NCBI GenBank assembly: GCA_963920525.1
Contig: OY986438.1
Location: 189,664,962 to 189,728,961, forward strand
Length of the DNA stretch: 64,000 nucleotides
Direction of reading: 5' to 3'
DNA from: Dichetophora obliterata
Lineage: Eukaryota > Arthropoda > Insecta > Diptera > Sciomyzidae
Part shown: positions 46,479 to 56,559 of the stretch, one piece after another
Layout: every line of letters starts with the position of its first letter
Position numbering within the stretch: the first letter of the stretch is position 1
The notes under the pieces: generated by a model
What the model saw: only the letters and a program-made list of their open reading frames with translations
What the model was told of the DNA's origin: nothing
The model's database searches: none
Made by a program: the position numbers and the translations under genes

Positions 46479-46905
46479 CAAGGTAGTCACTTTTTTCCAC
46501 TGCTCTTTAACATTTTTGTCTCAGACCTATTTAACATACAACGCGATATCCCAAATCTAGACGACCTAAAAATGTACCATGTTATTAAATCGGAATCAGA
46601 TGTAATTTACTTACAGTCGAAATCGGTCAACTCTTGAGCACTGGTGCAATCAAACTAAGCTTTATAAAATGTTAACAAATGTTAACAAATGCTGCGTAAT
46701 AACTTTCTCCCCTAAAAATTTAGTAACAAATTACAGTTACTTCCTCAATAGCAATAAACTTAAAAGAGTCAACTATATCGTTGATCTTGGAGTAGTCTTG
46801 GACAACAATTTGCGATTGATTTAAGATTGTGAGCTTTAGATCAAGTGAGTTTTCAAGAAGGCAACAACAACAACAACAACTCTGTATAGAGTCAATCACT
46901 TAGCT

Positions 46906-46954
46906 GACTAGACAGTCTGTTTCGGAAATCGCTACATATTCCTCATCAGTAGTC
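46906..46954 (-). ncRNA. Hammerhead ribozyme, left arm (mirror copy)
   Basis: Exact inverse copy of the right-arm ribozyme, so it is active only in minus-strand RNA. Core CTGATGA and GAA, stem I GACTA/TAGTC, stem II GGAA/TTCC, short stem III. Transcripts from either direction therefore contain one ribozyme and one antisense copy able to pair with it. Confidence 0.85.
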
Positions 46955-47251
46955 TTTGAGTGATTAAGCTGTGATCAACTCACTGTTTAAACTAGCATAT
47001 GAATGTGCAGATCCTCTAATTCATTCTTATGAATTATATGGCTGCGAACACCAATGAATATTGAAATAAATGAAGAAGCAACTAGAACAGATGGCAACCC
47101 TTGATAGAGTTGATGGCGGTGATCTAAAATGGCCTACTGCTTTGAAGTGTCATATGATTAGCAGCCATATAATTCATAAGAATGAATTAGAGGATCTGCA
47201 CATTCATATGCTAGTTTAAACAGTGAGTTGATCACAGCTTAATCACTCAAA

Positions 47252-47300
47252 GACTACTGATGAGGAATATGTAGCGATTTCCGAAACAGACTGTCTAGTC
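47252..47300 (+). ncRNA. Hammerhead ribozyme, right arm
   Basis: In order: stem I 5' strand GACTA (47252-47256); core CTGATGA (47257-47263); stem II GGAA .. TTCC with an ~11-nt loop (47264-47282); core GAA (47283-47285); stem III ACA .. TGT with a 3-nt loop GAC (47286-47294); H17 = C47295, predicted cleavage after it; stem I 3' strand TAGTC (47296-47300), perfect complement of GACTA. The very short stem III is characteristic of hammerheads in Penelope-like elements and retrozymes, which often act as dimers or in tandem. Confidence 0.85.
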
Positions 47301-48440
47301 AGCTAAGTGATTGACTCTATACAGAGTTGTTGTTGTTGTTGTTGCCTTCTTGAAAACTCACTTGATCTAAAGCTCACAATCTTAATTCATGTAATTATTC
47401 AATAGATCATAAAAACTAATTAATTTGCGATTCAACTTACATTATGATAAAATTGCATCTTAGGCTAGTAAACAACTTGGTTTTATAAAACGACGTGCAA
47501 AATAAAACTGTGCATTACTGCGCCCTCTTCTTGAGTATGTATGCATTATTTGAAATCCTGCCTTTGAATCACACAGTGAGAGACTTGAAGCTGTTCAAAA
47601 GCAATTCCTGCTTTTTGCGCTTAGGGACACGTATAACCCCTGTGAGTACAATATATTGCCTAATTATGATTATAGGCATAGTCTTCTGAACTTAATGCCC
47701 CTTTCTTCAAGAAGGACTTTACTTAGTGCATGTGTTACCTTCAATATCATTAACGGTGTTGTTGATAGCGAGTATATACAACAAGATACGATTTAATGAC
47801 CCGATCAGACGTACACGGCATACTTGACTATTAAATGATAAATAGATGCTGCAGAGATTCAATAATATCAGTGAGTACAATTCACCCTCTATGTCTAAAC
47901 TTACTTTTAAGAAAAACCTTTCCAAGTCCCTATTTCCGTCTTAATACCTTCCCTCACAAAACTAGGCTCCCAACCTGTGAATTTAAGCAAAATTTAAGTG
48001 TATTTAGGATAAATAACTTGGGTTAATAAATAAATAAATTCTTGGCTTCTTTATAAATCTTAATCTGCATTTAAGCATGCCTTCTCCAAGTCTCTTTTGC
48101 CTACTTAAATCCCAAAAATACTGCGCTTTTTCTTTATTGTCATTTTAGTCGTTAAGAATTAAATGCTAAGATAATAAATACTCTTTTTTTAAGAGAATCC
48201 CTTCCAATTCTCTATTCCCTTCTTAGATCTCTCCCATTTCTTAGCTATACATAATATGGTAGTATCTAAAGGTACTTTTATTCTTTTATTTTTTCCTTTT
48301 CTTTTTGACGTGTTCTTGAAATCATGTCATTTACGTGGGCGGAATACACCCATTTTGATTTGCATATCTTCCAAAACCATAACAAGGAAAGGGGTGAGGA
48401 AAAGAAAAAAAACCTGATAGAATAAGTAAATAAATATTAA

Positions 48441-48770
48441 TTTGAGAATTTATTTCAATAAGGGTTCTCATCTAAGCATGTAAGCAAGTACAACATTTAA
48501 ACTTTTGATGAGCGATAAAGTGTAAATGTCGACAAAATGACAATAGCGGTTAAGGTTGTGGAATCATCTTTATTGAGTTTTAAATCTTTATAAAACCTTT
48601 TTTAACATAAAAAATAAATAAAATTTGTATTTTTTTCAACTACTTTAAGCAAGCGTAATAATCAACATTTACATGCTAGCTTACGCTCTAAAATGGGCTG
48701 TGAAATGATGGTACATAACTCACACATTTTGACAGATAGTTTACGCGCATGTAAGTTCACAAGATTCACA
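48441..48770. other. Non-coding stretch
   Basis: No gene. GCATGTAA near 48748 recurs inversely at 49119, so the ends of MITE E copy 2 may extend this far. Confidence 0.3.
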
Positions 48771-49100
48771 ACATGATACAATTATTTGACAAGGTAGCCG
48801 CGTAGACTGACTTTTTTCTCACGAGCGGCGATGGGTAGTTGCCAAAATTAGCTGTTTATGCAATTAATCAAAGAAAAGTGAAAAAATAAGCGTCGAATTA
48901 AGCATAGCTAGTCAACCGTAACAAACTAAAAACATTTCAATCAACTTCGCGAATAAATTTAATGAATCAAAGGTTAGTTAAAAATAAGCACATAGCTAGT
49001 CAACAGCAGCAAACTACAACATTCTTTAGCTGTTTTTGACAACTACCAATCGCCAAAAAGCTGTCACGGCTACCTTGTAAAATAATTGTATCATGATTCA
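48771..49100. mobile_element. MITE family E, copy 2
   Basis: Left ATGATACAATTATTTGACAA..GGTAGCCG; right inverse ATGATACAATTATTTTACAA..GGTAGCCG, only one mismatch over 27 bp. Inside TTTTCTCACGAGCGGCGATG matches copy 1 (13074-13397). Confidence 0.8.
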
Positions 49101-49384
49101 CAATGCTTACGGGCCAGTTACATGCCCTTGACCTTAATCGCGCCGTGTTGCAGATCTGCAACATTTAGGAATTGTTCTAGAAAAATATCTCAAAGAGATA
49201 CAACTTTTGTTTGTTTTTAAAGATCAAAGAACCAAGGCATATGCGCCTTATACAAACAAGGTTTGGTCTTTGACCTGAAAGGAAAATGATAGATTATTAA
49301 GAGGAATTCATTGAAACCATACGGGAATTATTGATTAGGCGAAACAAACGTGAAAGACAATTTGAATTGCTTTTTAACAGAGGC

Positions 49385-49610
49385 TAGTGTTAAGCCTTAC
49401 CTCGGCAAGCATTTCCAGCCCTTAGTAGGTTCCTGTCCTTTAATTCTACATTTTCCACAATTTAGTTGTGGATTTTTAGTTTTCCATAATTCTTATATGT
49501 AAGAAAGAACAAAGAAAGTGAAAAGAACCATGCCCGAGCCCGGACTCGAACCAGGGATCTCTGGGTTGATAGTCTAGCGCACACTCCACTAGACTACAAA
49601 GGCCGACTAC
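49385..49610 (-). mobile_element. tRNA-derived SINE, copy 2
   Basis: Same head and body as the copy at 38807: minus strand GTCGGCCTTTGTAGTCTAGT, perfect A box TAGTCTAGTGG and B box GGTTCGAGTCC, body with CTTTCTTTGTTCTTTC and GGAAATGCTTGCCGAGG. The tRNA-like anticodon loop would read CTATCAA with an imperfect stem, and no proper acceptor stem forms, so it is not a working tRNA. Confidence 0.85.
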
Positions 49611-50229
49611 AAATTAAGTCGGAATTCTTATAAATGACACATAAATATTCTAAACAACTCTAACTTTTCAATTATAGAGTAAATCAATCAACAGTTATTT
49701 TTTATTTTTAGTTGCAACTGCGTGATTTTGAATTTGGCAGTAGTTTGTGTTTTGTAATATTTTTACTATATTTGCAAATGACTAATACTGTTATAAAAAG
49801 TGTTAATAATTAAAATAAAAGTTTAAGAGCTTTTTGGTGAGTTATTAAACTACACTAATCATGAATTACTACATTAAAAGCAATGTTATATTCCCTGAAA
49901 TATATTAATATTTTGAACTGTAAAAAATTTTTTCTTGCAAATATTTGTATAATTTTTAAGACTCTCTCTTTATTTTTAAGACAGTTCTAGAGATTTTTAG
50001 GTAAAAAATTGAAATTGACATTATTGCGCTCTATAGGGTTAATACTGTTACATATGAATGTGACAATTTTTCTTAGACAATTTTAGTCTAAAAAGCGTTT
50101 CAGTACTTTGTTGTGTCTTACTCTATTTTTAAAAGATTTGTTCTTACTCTCACGCTTTTGACAGTTTTACCATTTTTAGTCCGAAAAATACAGGAACAGA
50201 TCTAAAGTTTATTTTATGAATTTTAAAAC
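49611..50229. other. Non-coding stretch
   Basis: AT-rich, no gene or clear repeat; TTTTTAGTCCGAAAAATACA at 50175 distantly resembles sequence at 44170. Confidence 0.3.
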
Positions 50230-51920
50230 ATTTTCTTGTGTTTTATCTCAATTTCAAGCTCTCCGCCTCTAAAAATGACACCCAATACTAGAAATTTTAA
50301 AGTTCCTGTGAGCAACAGGTATTTTGTTGTTGATATTTATTAAATGTGGTAAAAAATGTATGGTAATTACATATTTAACTGTAGGTCGATTAAGGTCTAA
50401 TGTATGAATGTGTGCCAGCCATTTCTGTCGCTCGCTTACTGGCACAAGTTGGAAAGTCCAAGCTTCGTCAAGTTGTTCTCTACTTGGTCTTTCCAACGAA
50501 GATGCAGTCGTCCTCTTTTGCGTAGACCGCCGCTGGGCATCGAATAGAATATTTTCTTTAATATCGTCTTTCATGCGCTGAACATGACCTAGTTAGTAAA
50601 GTCACACGATTTAATTGCGCTTGACTATGTCGATGTCGGCGTATAGGTCATCCAGTTCATAATTCCACCGTATTCGGTGTTCGCCATTAACAAGAATTGG
50701 TTTATAGAACTTCCGAAGGCTTCTAAAGTCTTTTCATCTGAAATGCTCAGCGTCTAGGTTTGAGATGTATAAAGTAGGACGGGCCTGTTGAGCGATTTTT
50801 GTTCGTCGAAAGAGGGCTCTGCTTCTCAAAGCCCAAAGTAACACCTGTTGGCAAGTGTTATCATTTGTTTGATCTCAATGCTGATATCGCTGGTTGAGTT
50901 AGTGCTGGATCCCAGATAGATAAAGTCCTACACAACCTCTTAGGAGGTATTGTCAACTGTAACGTAGGTTCCAAGACACTGGGAGTGTTTGTTGACACCA
51001 AGTGTTTTGTATTATTTGCGATTACTGCAAGACCCATTCGACTTGCTTCTCTTTCTAATGTAAAGAATGCTGCACTGACTTTGCGCGTATTGTGGGCAAT
51101 GATATCAATGTCATCAGCATACAAAAGCAGCATCAGTGTCAAGTTGCTTAGTGTCACAATGCAAAGTTGCATTAGTTTTGCAGGAATACCAAATTCAAAT
51201 CCAGTCATGATGGAGTATAGGTGATTACTTATTGCGCTGTCAAAGGCGGCTCTGCAGTCGACAAAAAGATAGTGGGTATCGATTTGTTCTTCGTTGGTCT
51301 TCTCCAAGATTTTTCGTAGCGTGAAGATCTGGTCAATGATGGACTTATAGTGGGATCAGCTTTCCTGTGGATTGGGTAGAGCACACCGAAATTACGATCG
51401 TTCGGAATGCACTCCTCCGACCATATTCTGCCAATGACCATATTCTAGTGTATTCATTTTAATAGGGCTTCTCTTCCGTTCTGAAATAGCTCAGCAGGTT
51501 GGCCATTGGCTCCCGCGATTTTGTTATTTTTAAGCCGAGCTATAGCTGTCAGAACTTCAACATAGTCGGGCCGCGGAACCTTGACGCTGTTGTCCATAAT
51601 TTAGGTTTCTCTTTTGGCAAGATTGTTGTCAGCATTGCCATTTAGGAGCTTAGAGAAATGTTTCCTTTATAACGTCGGTGTTCTCTGGATATCTTTCACT
51701 AGATTCCCGTTTACATCGTTGCAGGAAGAGGCTTCGGTTTTAAAACCATCAGCAAAGTGTGTTATCTCTTCGAATAATTTTCGGTTCTCAATCCTCTTGC
51801 CATGCATCTCAATCTTTTCATGCTCGCGCTCTTATGCTTCTCTTTTTTCTGCCTGAAAATAAGTCTTTCTTCCATTCTCTTCTCCTTGTATAGCTCTTTG
51901 TATTGGTATGTATGCAAAGG
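50230..51920 (-). pseudogene. Non-LTR retrotransposon RT (RTE-like, clade uncertain), decayed
   Basis: Minus strand, in order: IQRAIQGEENGRKTYFQ (51900), EKIEMHGKRIENRKLFEEIT, HFSKLLNGNADNN, VPRPDYVEVLTAIARLKNNK (about 51570), IWSEECIPNDRNFGVLYPIH, EEQIDTHYLFVDCRAAFDSA (catalytic D), a deletion removing the RQGD block, LLLYADDIDIIAHNTRKVSA AFFTLE (YADD), ISIEIKQMITLANRCYFGL, RIRWNYELDDLYADIDIVKR, and GHVQRMKDDIKENILFDAQR. Frameshifts at several places and a truncated 5' end make it dead. It differs clearly from the Jockey-type LINE at 45-48 kb. Confidence 0.85.
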
Positions 51921-52019
51921 GGAGTGGTCACCTAAAATTGCACTTTATAGATAAATTTACATTTTCTTTCAAGTTGGTAGTGCTGTCTTTGACATCTGTG
52001 TCAAATTTCATGACAGAAC

Positions 52020-52260
52020 GTTCAAAATGATTTAGCATTTAGCTTTCATTTTTGTGAACAACAAAGAGAAGTTTCTCGATTTTTGCAATGTGTGATATAG
52101 TTGGTCAAAGAAAATGCATTTATTTTGCTTGCGGAATAAAATTTCTGCAACAGAAAATGTTACAGAAGCCATTCTATATCAATAACAAGAGTGTTTGAGT
52201 GCTGCAAGATGTGCACAGAGGGACGAGAAAGCATCGATGATGCGCCAGGTAAAGTTAAAG
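52020..52260 (+). pseudogene. Mariner transposase N-terminal fragment
   Basis: Across frames: QRKCIYFACGIKF, then VFECCKMCTEGRESIDDAPG (ORF start at 52191). This is the two-part helix-turn-helix end of mariner transposases (..VFEWHKRFKEGRESVEDD type). The catalytic core is missing. Confidence 0.6.
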
Positions 52261-52314
52261 TTAGGTTAAGGTGGCGGCAGGTCTTTAGACCAAATTATTG
52301 GTCCGTTATGATAC

Positions 52315-52907
52315 CAGTGGCGATATGTTGTAACTTCACTGTCGAAGCGAAAATCGAAGTGAAGTTTTCGATCTGGCAGTATGTTGTAATATTTTCGTTC
52401 GACAGGCACTTTGGTTTGTTTCGAAGTTATGTTTGAACATTTAAGAGCTGCACGCAAGCTTTTTTCTGATACTCGGCTTGCTAAATAACGTGAATCAATA
52501 TTTTTTAAAAATTGTTTTATTAATAAAAAATGTCATTTAAACTAAAAATGATAAATTGGTTACTTTCAACAAATAACATTGTTTGAAAAAAGTAAGGTCA
52601 ACTTAATTTGAACAAACAGTGCTAAGGTAACCATATATATACTTTTATTAAAGACAATACTTTTATTATTTCACTAACTTAAAATCATTATTCAACACTT
52701 CTGTGTTAAATAAATAATATATAATTAATAAAACCATGCTTAAATGGATAAATATTTCCATTTATAATTACTTCGCTTCTCGATCACTGCCACCAAAATA
52801 AAGTGATATTTTATCGCAAATATCGCCTGTCGAATGTGTTACAACATACCGACTTTCGATAATTTCGATAACTTCGAAACTTTCGAAGTTACAACATGTT
52901 GCCACAG
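52315..52907. mobile_element. Inverted-repeat element (CAGTGGCGATATGTTGTAAC)
   Basis: Left CAGTGGCGATATGTTGTAAC..TTC; right inverse GAAGTTACAACATGTTGCCA..CAG. A second inner TATGTTGTAATATT / GTGTTACAACATAC pair and several TTTCGAAG / CTTCGAAA motifs follow. No TSD or ORF. Confidence 0.65.
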
Positions 52908-53354
52908 ACATTATCAAAGACGACAAAAAAATATCGAAGCATAAGCAAAACGTCAATCAAATCAAGTGATTGGTGCTCGAAAAAGACGGTTAATCAACAC
53001 CTGGTTGATACTACGGTACGACTTCACAAGGTAGTGTAAGGGCTGAATGTGCTCTCTTTCTTAATGACCAGAATTGTAAAAACCATTGCCATCGCTTTTT
53101 ACTCTCCGCGTCATTTGATTAAGACCAATGCTAATAAGATTTATTTCAATTCACAGAAGTTTTTATATTGGGAAAACAAATTTAGTTTTTTTTTATAGAA
53201 AGGGAAATATTTATTCAATATTTTTTATTAAGTAACAGCAATTTATTCATAAGTAAATATATATTTGTGCACAAATTTTGCCGCGCTCTAAAAGTTTCAC
53301 ACTTTTTAATCGAGCCATTAGAAAAAGGCCATCTATTAAATTAATGAAATTAAA

Positions 53355-53573
53355 CAGCCCAATTCTGAATGATTTTTCCCGGGGAATCGGAAAAGGGAGT
53401 TTTAATTTTTAAGATAAAGTTCAAAAACGTTTTGGAAATTTTTAATGCCAATTTGTTCATCAACCGTCAATATTTATGAGTGTTAAAAAAATATGTGATA
53501 TCCTTATCTGATATCTTAAAATATAAAAATAGCTTTTCTAATTCCCCGGGAAAAATTATTCAGAATTGGGCTG
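53355..53573. mobile_element. 219-bp MITE (CAGCCCAATTCTGAATGATT)
   Basis: CAGCCCAATTCTGAATGATT..TTTCCCGGGGAAT on the left, mirrored by ATTCCCCGGGAAAAATTATT..CAGAATTGGGCTG on the right. The start CAGCCC(A/T)ATTCTG resembles MITE family A, but the rest differs. Confidence 0.85.
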
Positions 53574-53649
53574 AAATAGTTTTAATTAAAAATGTTTTAA
53601 AGAGTAGGTAAGTGCTTTAAACCTTACCGTTTTCAGTAGTGTGTGGAAT

Positions 53650-54815
53650 CTCCATTTTTAGAAATTACTTCAAAAATAGGTAGGGAGTGAATCATAGAGT
53701 GATTTTAAATAGTTTTAGTTGACGTCTGCCCAATCAGACATTTATGGCACTTATCAAGGAATTTTTGTCTTCAAATTGCTTTCCATTTTCGTAGACTTTT
53801 CGCGACAACCACCTCCAAACGTTTTCCACGATATTGAAATTCTGAGAATACGGAGGTCATGCCAAAAGTTCAACAGACTGTCCATCATTTTTCTATCCTT
53901 GCAGGATAGAGAAATGGATCGGGGCATTATATTGCTTATAAATCCATGAGAGTCAACCGAAAAGGTTATGAAACTGAGAACAAGCATTTTTCAGGATATT
54001 TTTTTAGGATAGAGCAGTTATTCTGTTATTCTCAAAAACCAAATCAATCGTTCCGTAATTGCTTCCCATGCCATTACCCCTCCTTCTCGGCTATGGTGTC
54101 TAGCCAAAAACTTTTGTTCTTTCCTCAAATCGTGGAAGTACACAGTAAAAAATATGAGCATAAATTTTATACTATTTTGTATACATATAAATCCAAACCA
54201 AAAATGTTTTAAAATTTATACCATCAGATCTTATAAATTTTTCCAGACCATTTTTCTCGTCAGATCAATCGAAACCACTATATTTATACATTTCCCGATT
54301 TCGGTGAATTTTTTCCCTTCGAACCAGAATATATTTTAATTTACACATGATATCCATGCAAAATTTTTAAATTATATTTGTTTTATTATTTTTATAATAT
54401 TGAGTGGTATAAAATTTATAAATTATTTGGAATAAAAAAAGTTTATACCACACAAATGTTACAAAAAAGATAAAATATACCCTCACATTTTTTACTGTGT
54501 ACTTATTTTCGTCCGAAAATACAACCCTTTTAAACTGGTTCTTCCACGCCATCTTATCTTTTCTCGAAAATAGTCTCTTTTCGACTATTTTGCCGAAACT
54601 CCAATCGTAATTGGTGGTTGAGAGGTGGCTTCTTTCTTAATTTTTTACGTTGAGTGTGTTCCAACGATTTAATAATTCGCCAAACTGTTGAAAGTCTGGC
54701 ATTTATTCCAGTTTCAGCTTTTAATTTAGCCGCAAACTTAGCAGAATTAGAAGCTGCTCGTAGTAACAAACGATTTTCCTGGGCTGAAGTGGCTCTATAA
54801 ATTTGGCCTTTCATA
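53650..54815 (-). pseudogene. Tc1-like transposase, broken, split by a MITE
   Basis: Minus strand: MKGQIYRATSAQENRLLLRA..LSTVWRIIKSLEHTQRKKLR (HTH, 54815-54650), KGLYFRTK (core start, near first D), then after the MITE (54141-54499) WLDTIAEKEG..MAWEAITERLIWF and, in other frames, NAPIHFS (second D region, D lost) and ELLAWPPYSQNFNIVENVWR WLSRKVYENGKQF (end of core). About six frameshifts or stops. The MITE removed, the reading order is continuous. Confidence 0.85.
54141..54499. mobile_element. MITE with TA target duplication (CACAGTAAAAAATATGAG)
   Basis: Ends CACAGTAAAAAATATGAG and inverse CTCACATTTTTTACTGTG, each flanked by TA (54139-54140, 54500-54501), as for Tc1/mariner-mobilised MITEs. 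Inner AAATTTTATAC / GTATAAAATTTATAA motifs are also inverse. It interrupts the Tc1 transposase, giving the order of events. Confidence 0.9.
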
Positions 54816-54861
54816 TTTTTCCCGTATAAGCATTTTGCCTAATTTTGCATTCTCATCGGTT

Positions 54862-55314
54862 GCTGATTTTGTATGAGCTGTCAAATTTGTTGAGACAGTT
54901 TTGGCCACCGACTCTCCGCCCTAACACTACCTTGTCTAGTTATACCATGATGCTCTCAACATTTCAAATGGATCCGTTTTAAAAGTTTTGAAAGAGCTTT
55001 TGTGTTTCAAGAAAGTCAAGTCTCGTTTGGTGTCCAGAAACACTTTTTTTTGGCAAACTGAATTCTTTCATCGCAATCTTTTTACCAAAAAAATAGACTC
55101 ATATCGTTCCACAACTAGCGATTTCGCCTGATTTAACTCCGTGCGACTTCTGACTATTCAGCATACTCAAAAGACCGCTGCAGTGACACAGTTTTGAATC
55201 GATCGAGGAGATAAACTCTCGAATCGATAAACTCTCTTGCTTTAAAAAACGAACGCTAAATGGTTAACCACTAAACATAATGGCTTCAAATTTGACACAT
55301 TTGGTCAAACACAG
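54862..55314 (+). repeat. Segmental duplication, copy 1: end of Tc1 element plus deleted mariner
   Basis: About 97% identical, by eye, to 60252-60708 in the same orientation. It spans the last 73 bp of the Tc1-like element, then a mariner transposase remnant (frames: NISNGSVLKVLKELLCFKKV, PQLAISPDLTPCDF, FSILKRPL, FESIEEINSRID) whose middle, including the first two catalytic residues, is deleted. Copies share that deletion. Confidence 0.85.
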
Positions 55315-56555
55315 AACTACCAGTTTAAAACATAAAATATTTAGCTGTATCTATAAAGAGTGCGCTGTTAAAGGTGACCAGTCCTTTTTCAAATTTTGTA
55401 CACTGAATATTCTTTTGCCTTGTTATAACAATTTTTTACTCGCCCAACTGCACACTTTTGGCTACTTTTCGATTTTGGTTTATTTATAAAAAACATGGCA
55501 TTGAAGTTTCGTTGAAATTAATTTTGTTGAACTAATGTTTGTGATTATAGATTGGATTGACCTACTTTTGTACTATACTTTTCGCTCGGCTAGCGCCATA
55601 AAAATTGATATTTTTTTTTTGGAATGAAAGAAGTGAGAGCAGTTGATTTGTTGTATGGAAAATATAAAAATGAATTTTAGCATTAAAAAAAATTGTAAAG
55701 ATACTCGTATCTGCACAGTACTGTAAAAAATACAAATTAAATTATTCTGTTTTCAATCGAAGACTACTTTTTTAAGAGTGACCCTCTTTATATTTTTTTT
55801 AACAAAACTCTTATGTGCCTTATCCATGATGAAAATCCATAGCAAAAATAATTAATCCTAAAATGAAGATAAATTCTTTTATGCTGAATTTTTTGACTAG
55901 AGGTTGTCAGATTGGGCTAAGTAATGATGAAATAAAGCCAAAACAAAATTATGATAATAAAATATTACTTGAGCATAACCTTGACAATTTTTTGAAATGG
56001 AAAAATTTCAAAAACTGCATGTTTCTTTTGCATTTATATTTATTTTGATCACTTTATCATGTTTTGTTTCTCATATATTATTGTTTCTAACCAAAATTTG
56101 CATAAAGAAATTGTCGGAAAACAATTCGAATCAAAATTTGATTTCAAATTACAATGTTTGTTGGAATGTGTTTGAAATCATGCGTTAAAAATTAATCAAA
56201 TAATGTATGGGCAGCACTGTTAAGATACGCGTGTGGCTTTTGGCGCCAAAAACAGTTTGTGTTCATCACAATAAATAAATAGTTTCGTGCTCTTTTGTTG
56301 ATTATGTATGAGTATATAGCTGAGGGATTTAAGATTTGCGTCATCTTAAAATTAACGAACACTTTTGTTAGACATTTACGAGGCGAGGCATATCAATTTA
56401 ATTTAACCCTAGAGTCTCCATGGGGTGCTTATGCACCGCAAATAAAAAATAAAATGATGAAATTGCAAGTTTTTATTATTTTCGTTTTTATTTAATACCT
56501 TGCAGCTTTTTGTTTTCACCTTTTATTTCTGTATCACAATGAATTACTGTCATCT
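55315..56555. other. Non-coding stretch, no supported gene
   Basis: AT-rich; ORFs of 60-69 codons at 55280, 55863, 55997 and 56295 have no domain I recognise. Confidence 0.4.
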
Positions 56556-56559
56556 ATAG

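Larger units (their letters stand above)
46818..47421. mobile_element. Penelope-like/retrozyme foldback with two hammerhead ribozymes, 11-bp TSD
   Basis: Insertion of 604 bp between duplicated AATTTGCGATT (46807-46817 and 47422-47432), which rejoins the LINE frame when one copy is removed. Left arm 46821-47045 and right arm 47161-47385 are 225-bp inverted repeats; I find no mismatch between them. The spacer (47046-47160) is 115 bp without coding capacity, and a 36-nt unpaired tail (47386-47421) follows the right arm only. Each arm holds a hammerhead ribozyme and a (CAA)n tract. Known: Penelope-like elements have pLTRs that can be inverted, carry hammerhead motifs and short extension tails, and make variable TSDs. 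Inference: non-autonomous member without RT/GIY-YIG. Confidence 0.8.
45095..48025 (+). pseudogene. LINE reverse transcriptase, many stops and frameshifts
   Basis: Recognisable blocks: ISKAIEELYLNKGPGPD, ENYRGIAILSAILKLFEKLI, QQHGFRKGRSTTTNLMTMIS, IYTDFCKAFDRVDH (catalytic D), SGVPQGS interrupted at 45953 and resuming HFFPLLFNIFVSDLF at 46487, YIVDLGVVLDNNLRF interrupted at 46818 and resuming at 47433, then LFALRDTYNP, SSRRTLLSACVTFNIINGVV. At least a dozen disabling changes. The YADD active-site segment is itself lost. Confidence 0.85.
45060..48440 (+). mobile_element. Jockey-type LINE, decayed, with two insertions
   Basis: RT-region fragments in order along the + strand from the pre-RT linker (NEKIVKDPKKFFYYF) to the C-terminal connector and a TAAATAAATAAA tail-like run at 48024 and again at 48420. 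Interrupted by a hAT MITE (45953-46478) and a hammerhead-bearing foldback (46818-47421). Because both insertions have clean target duplications, the LINE was already in place. Confidence 0.85.
53027..54934 (-). mobile_element. Tc1-like transposon carrying two MITEs
   Basis: Ends CAAGGTAGTGTAAGGGCTGA (left) and inverse CCGCCCTAACACTACCTTG (right). Encodes a decayed transposase on the minus strand. MITEs at 53355-53573 and 54141-54499 are insertions within it. Its right 73 bp are part of a segmental duplication (60252-60708). Confidence 0.8.

Noticed and set aside
49535..49610. tRNA gene on the minus strand (good A and B boxes)
   Set aside because: No closed acceptor stem, imperfect anticodon stem, and the same sequence plus a 150-bp non-tRNA body recurs at 38807-39030: a SINE.
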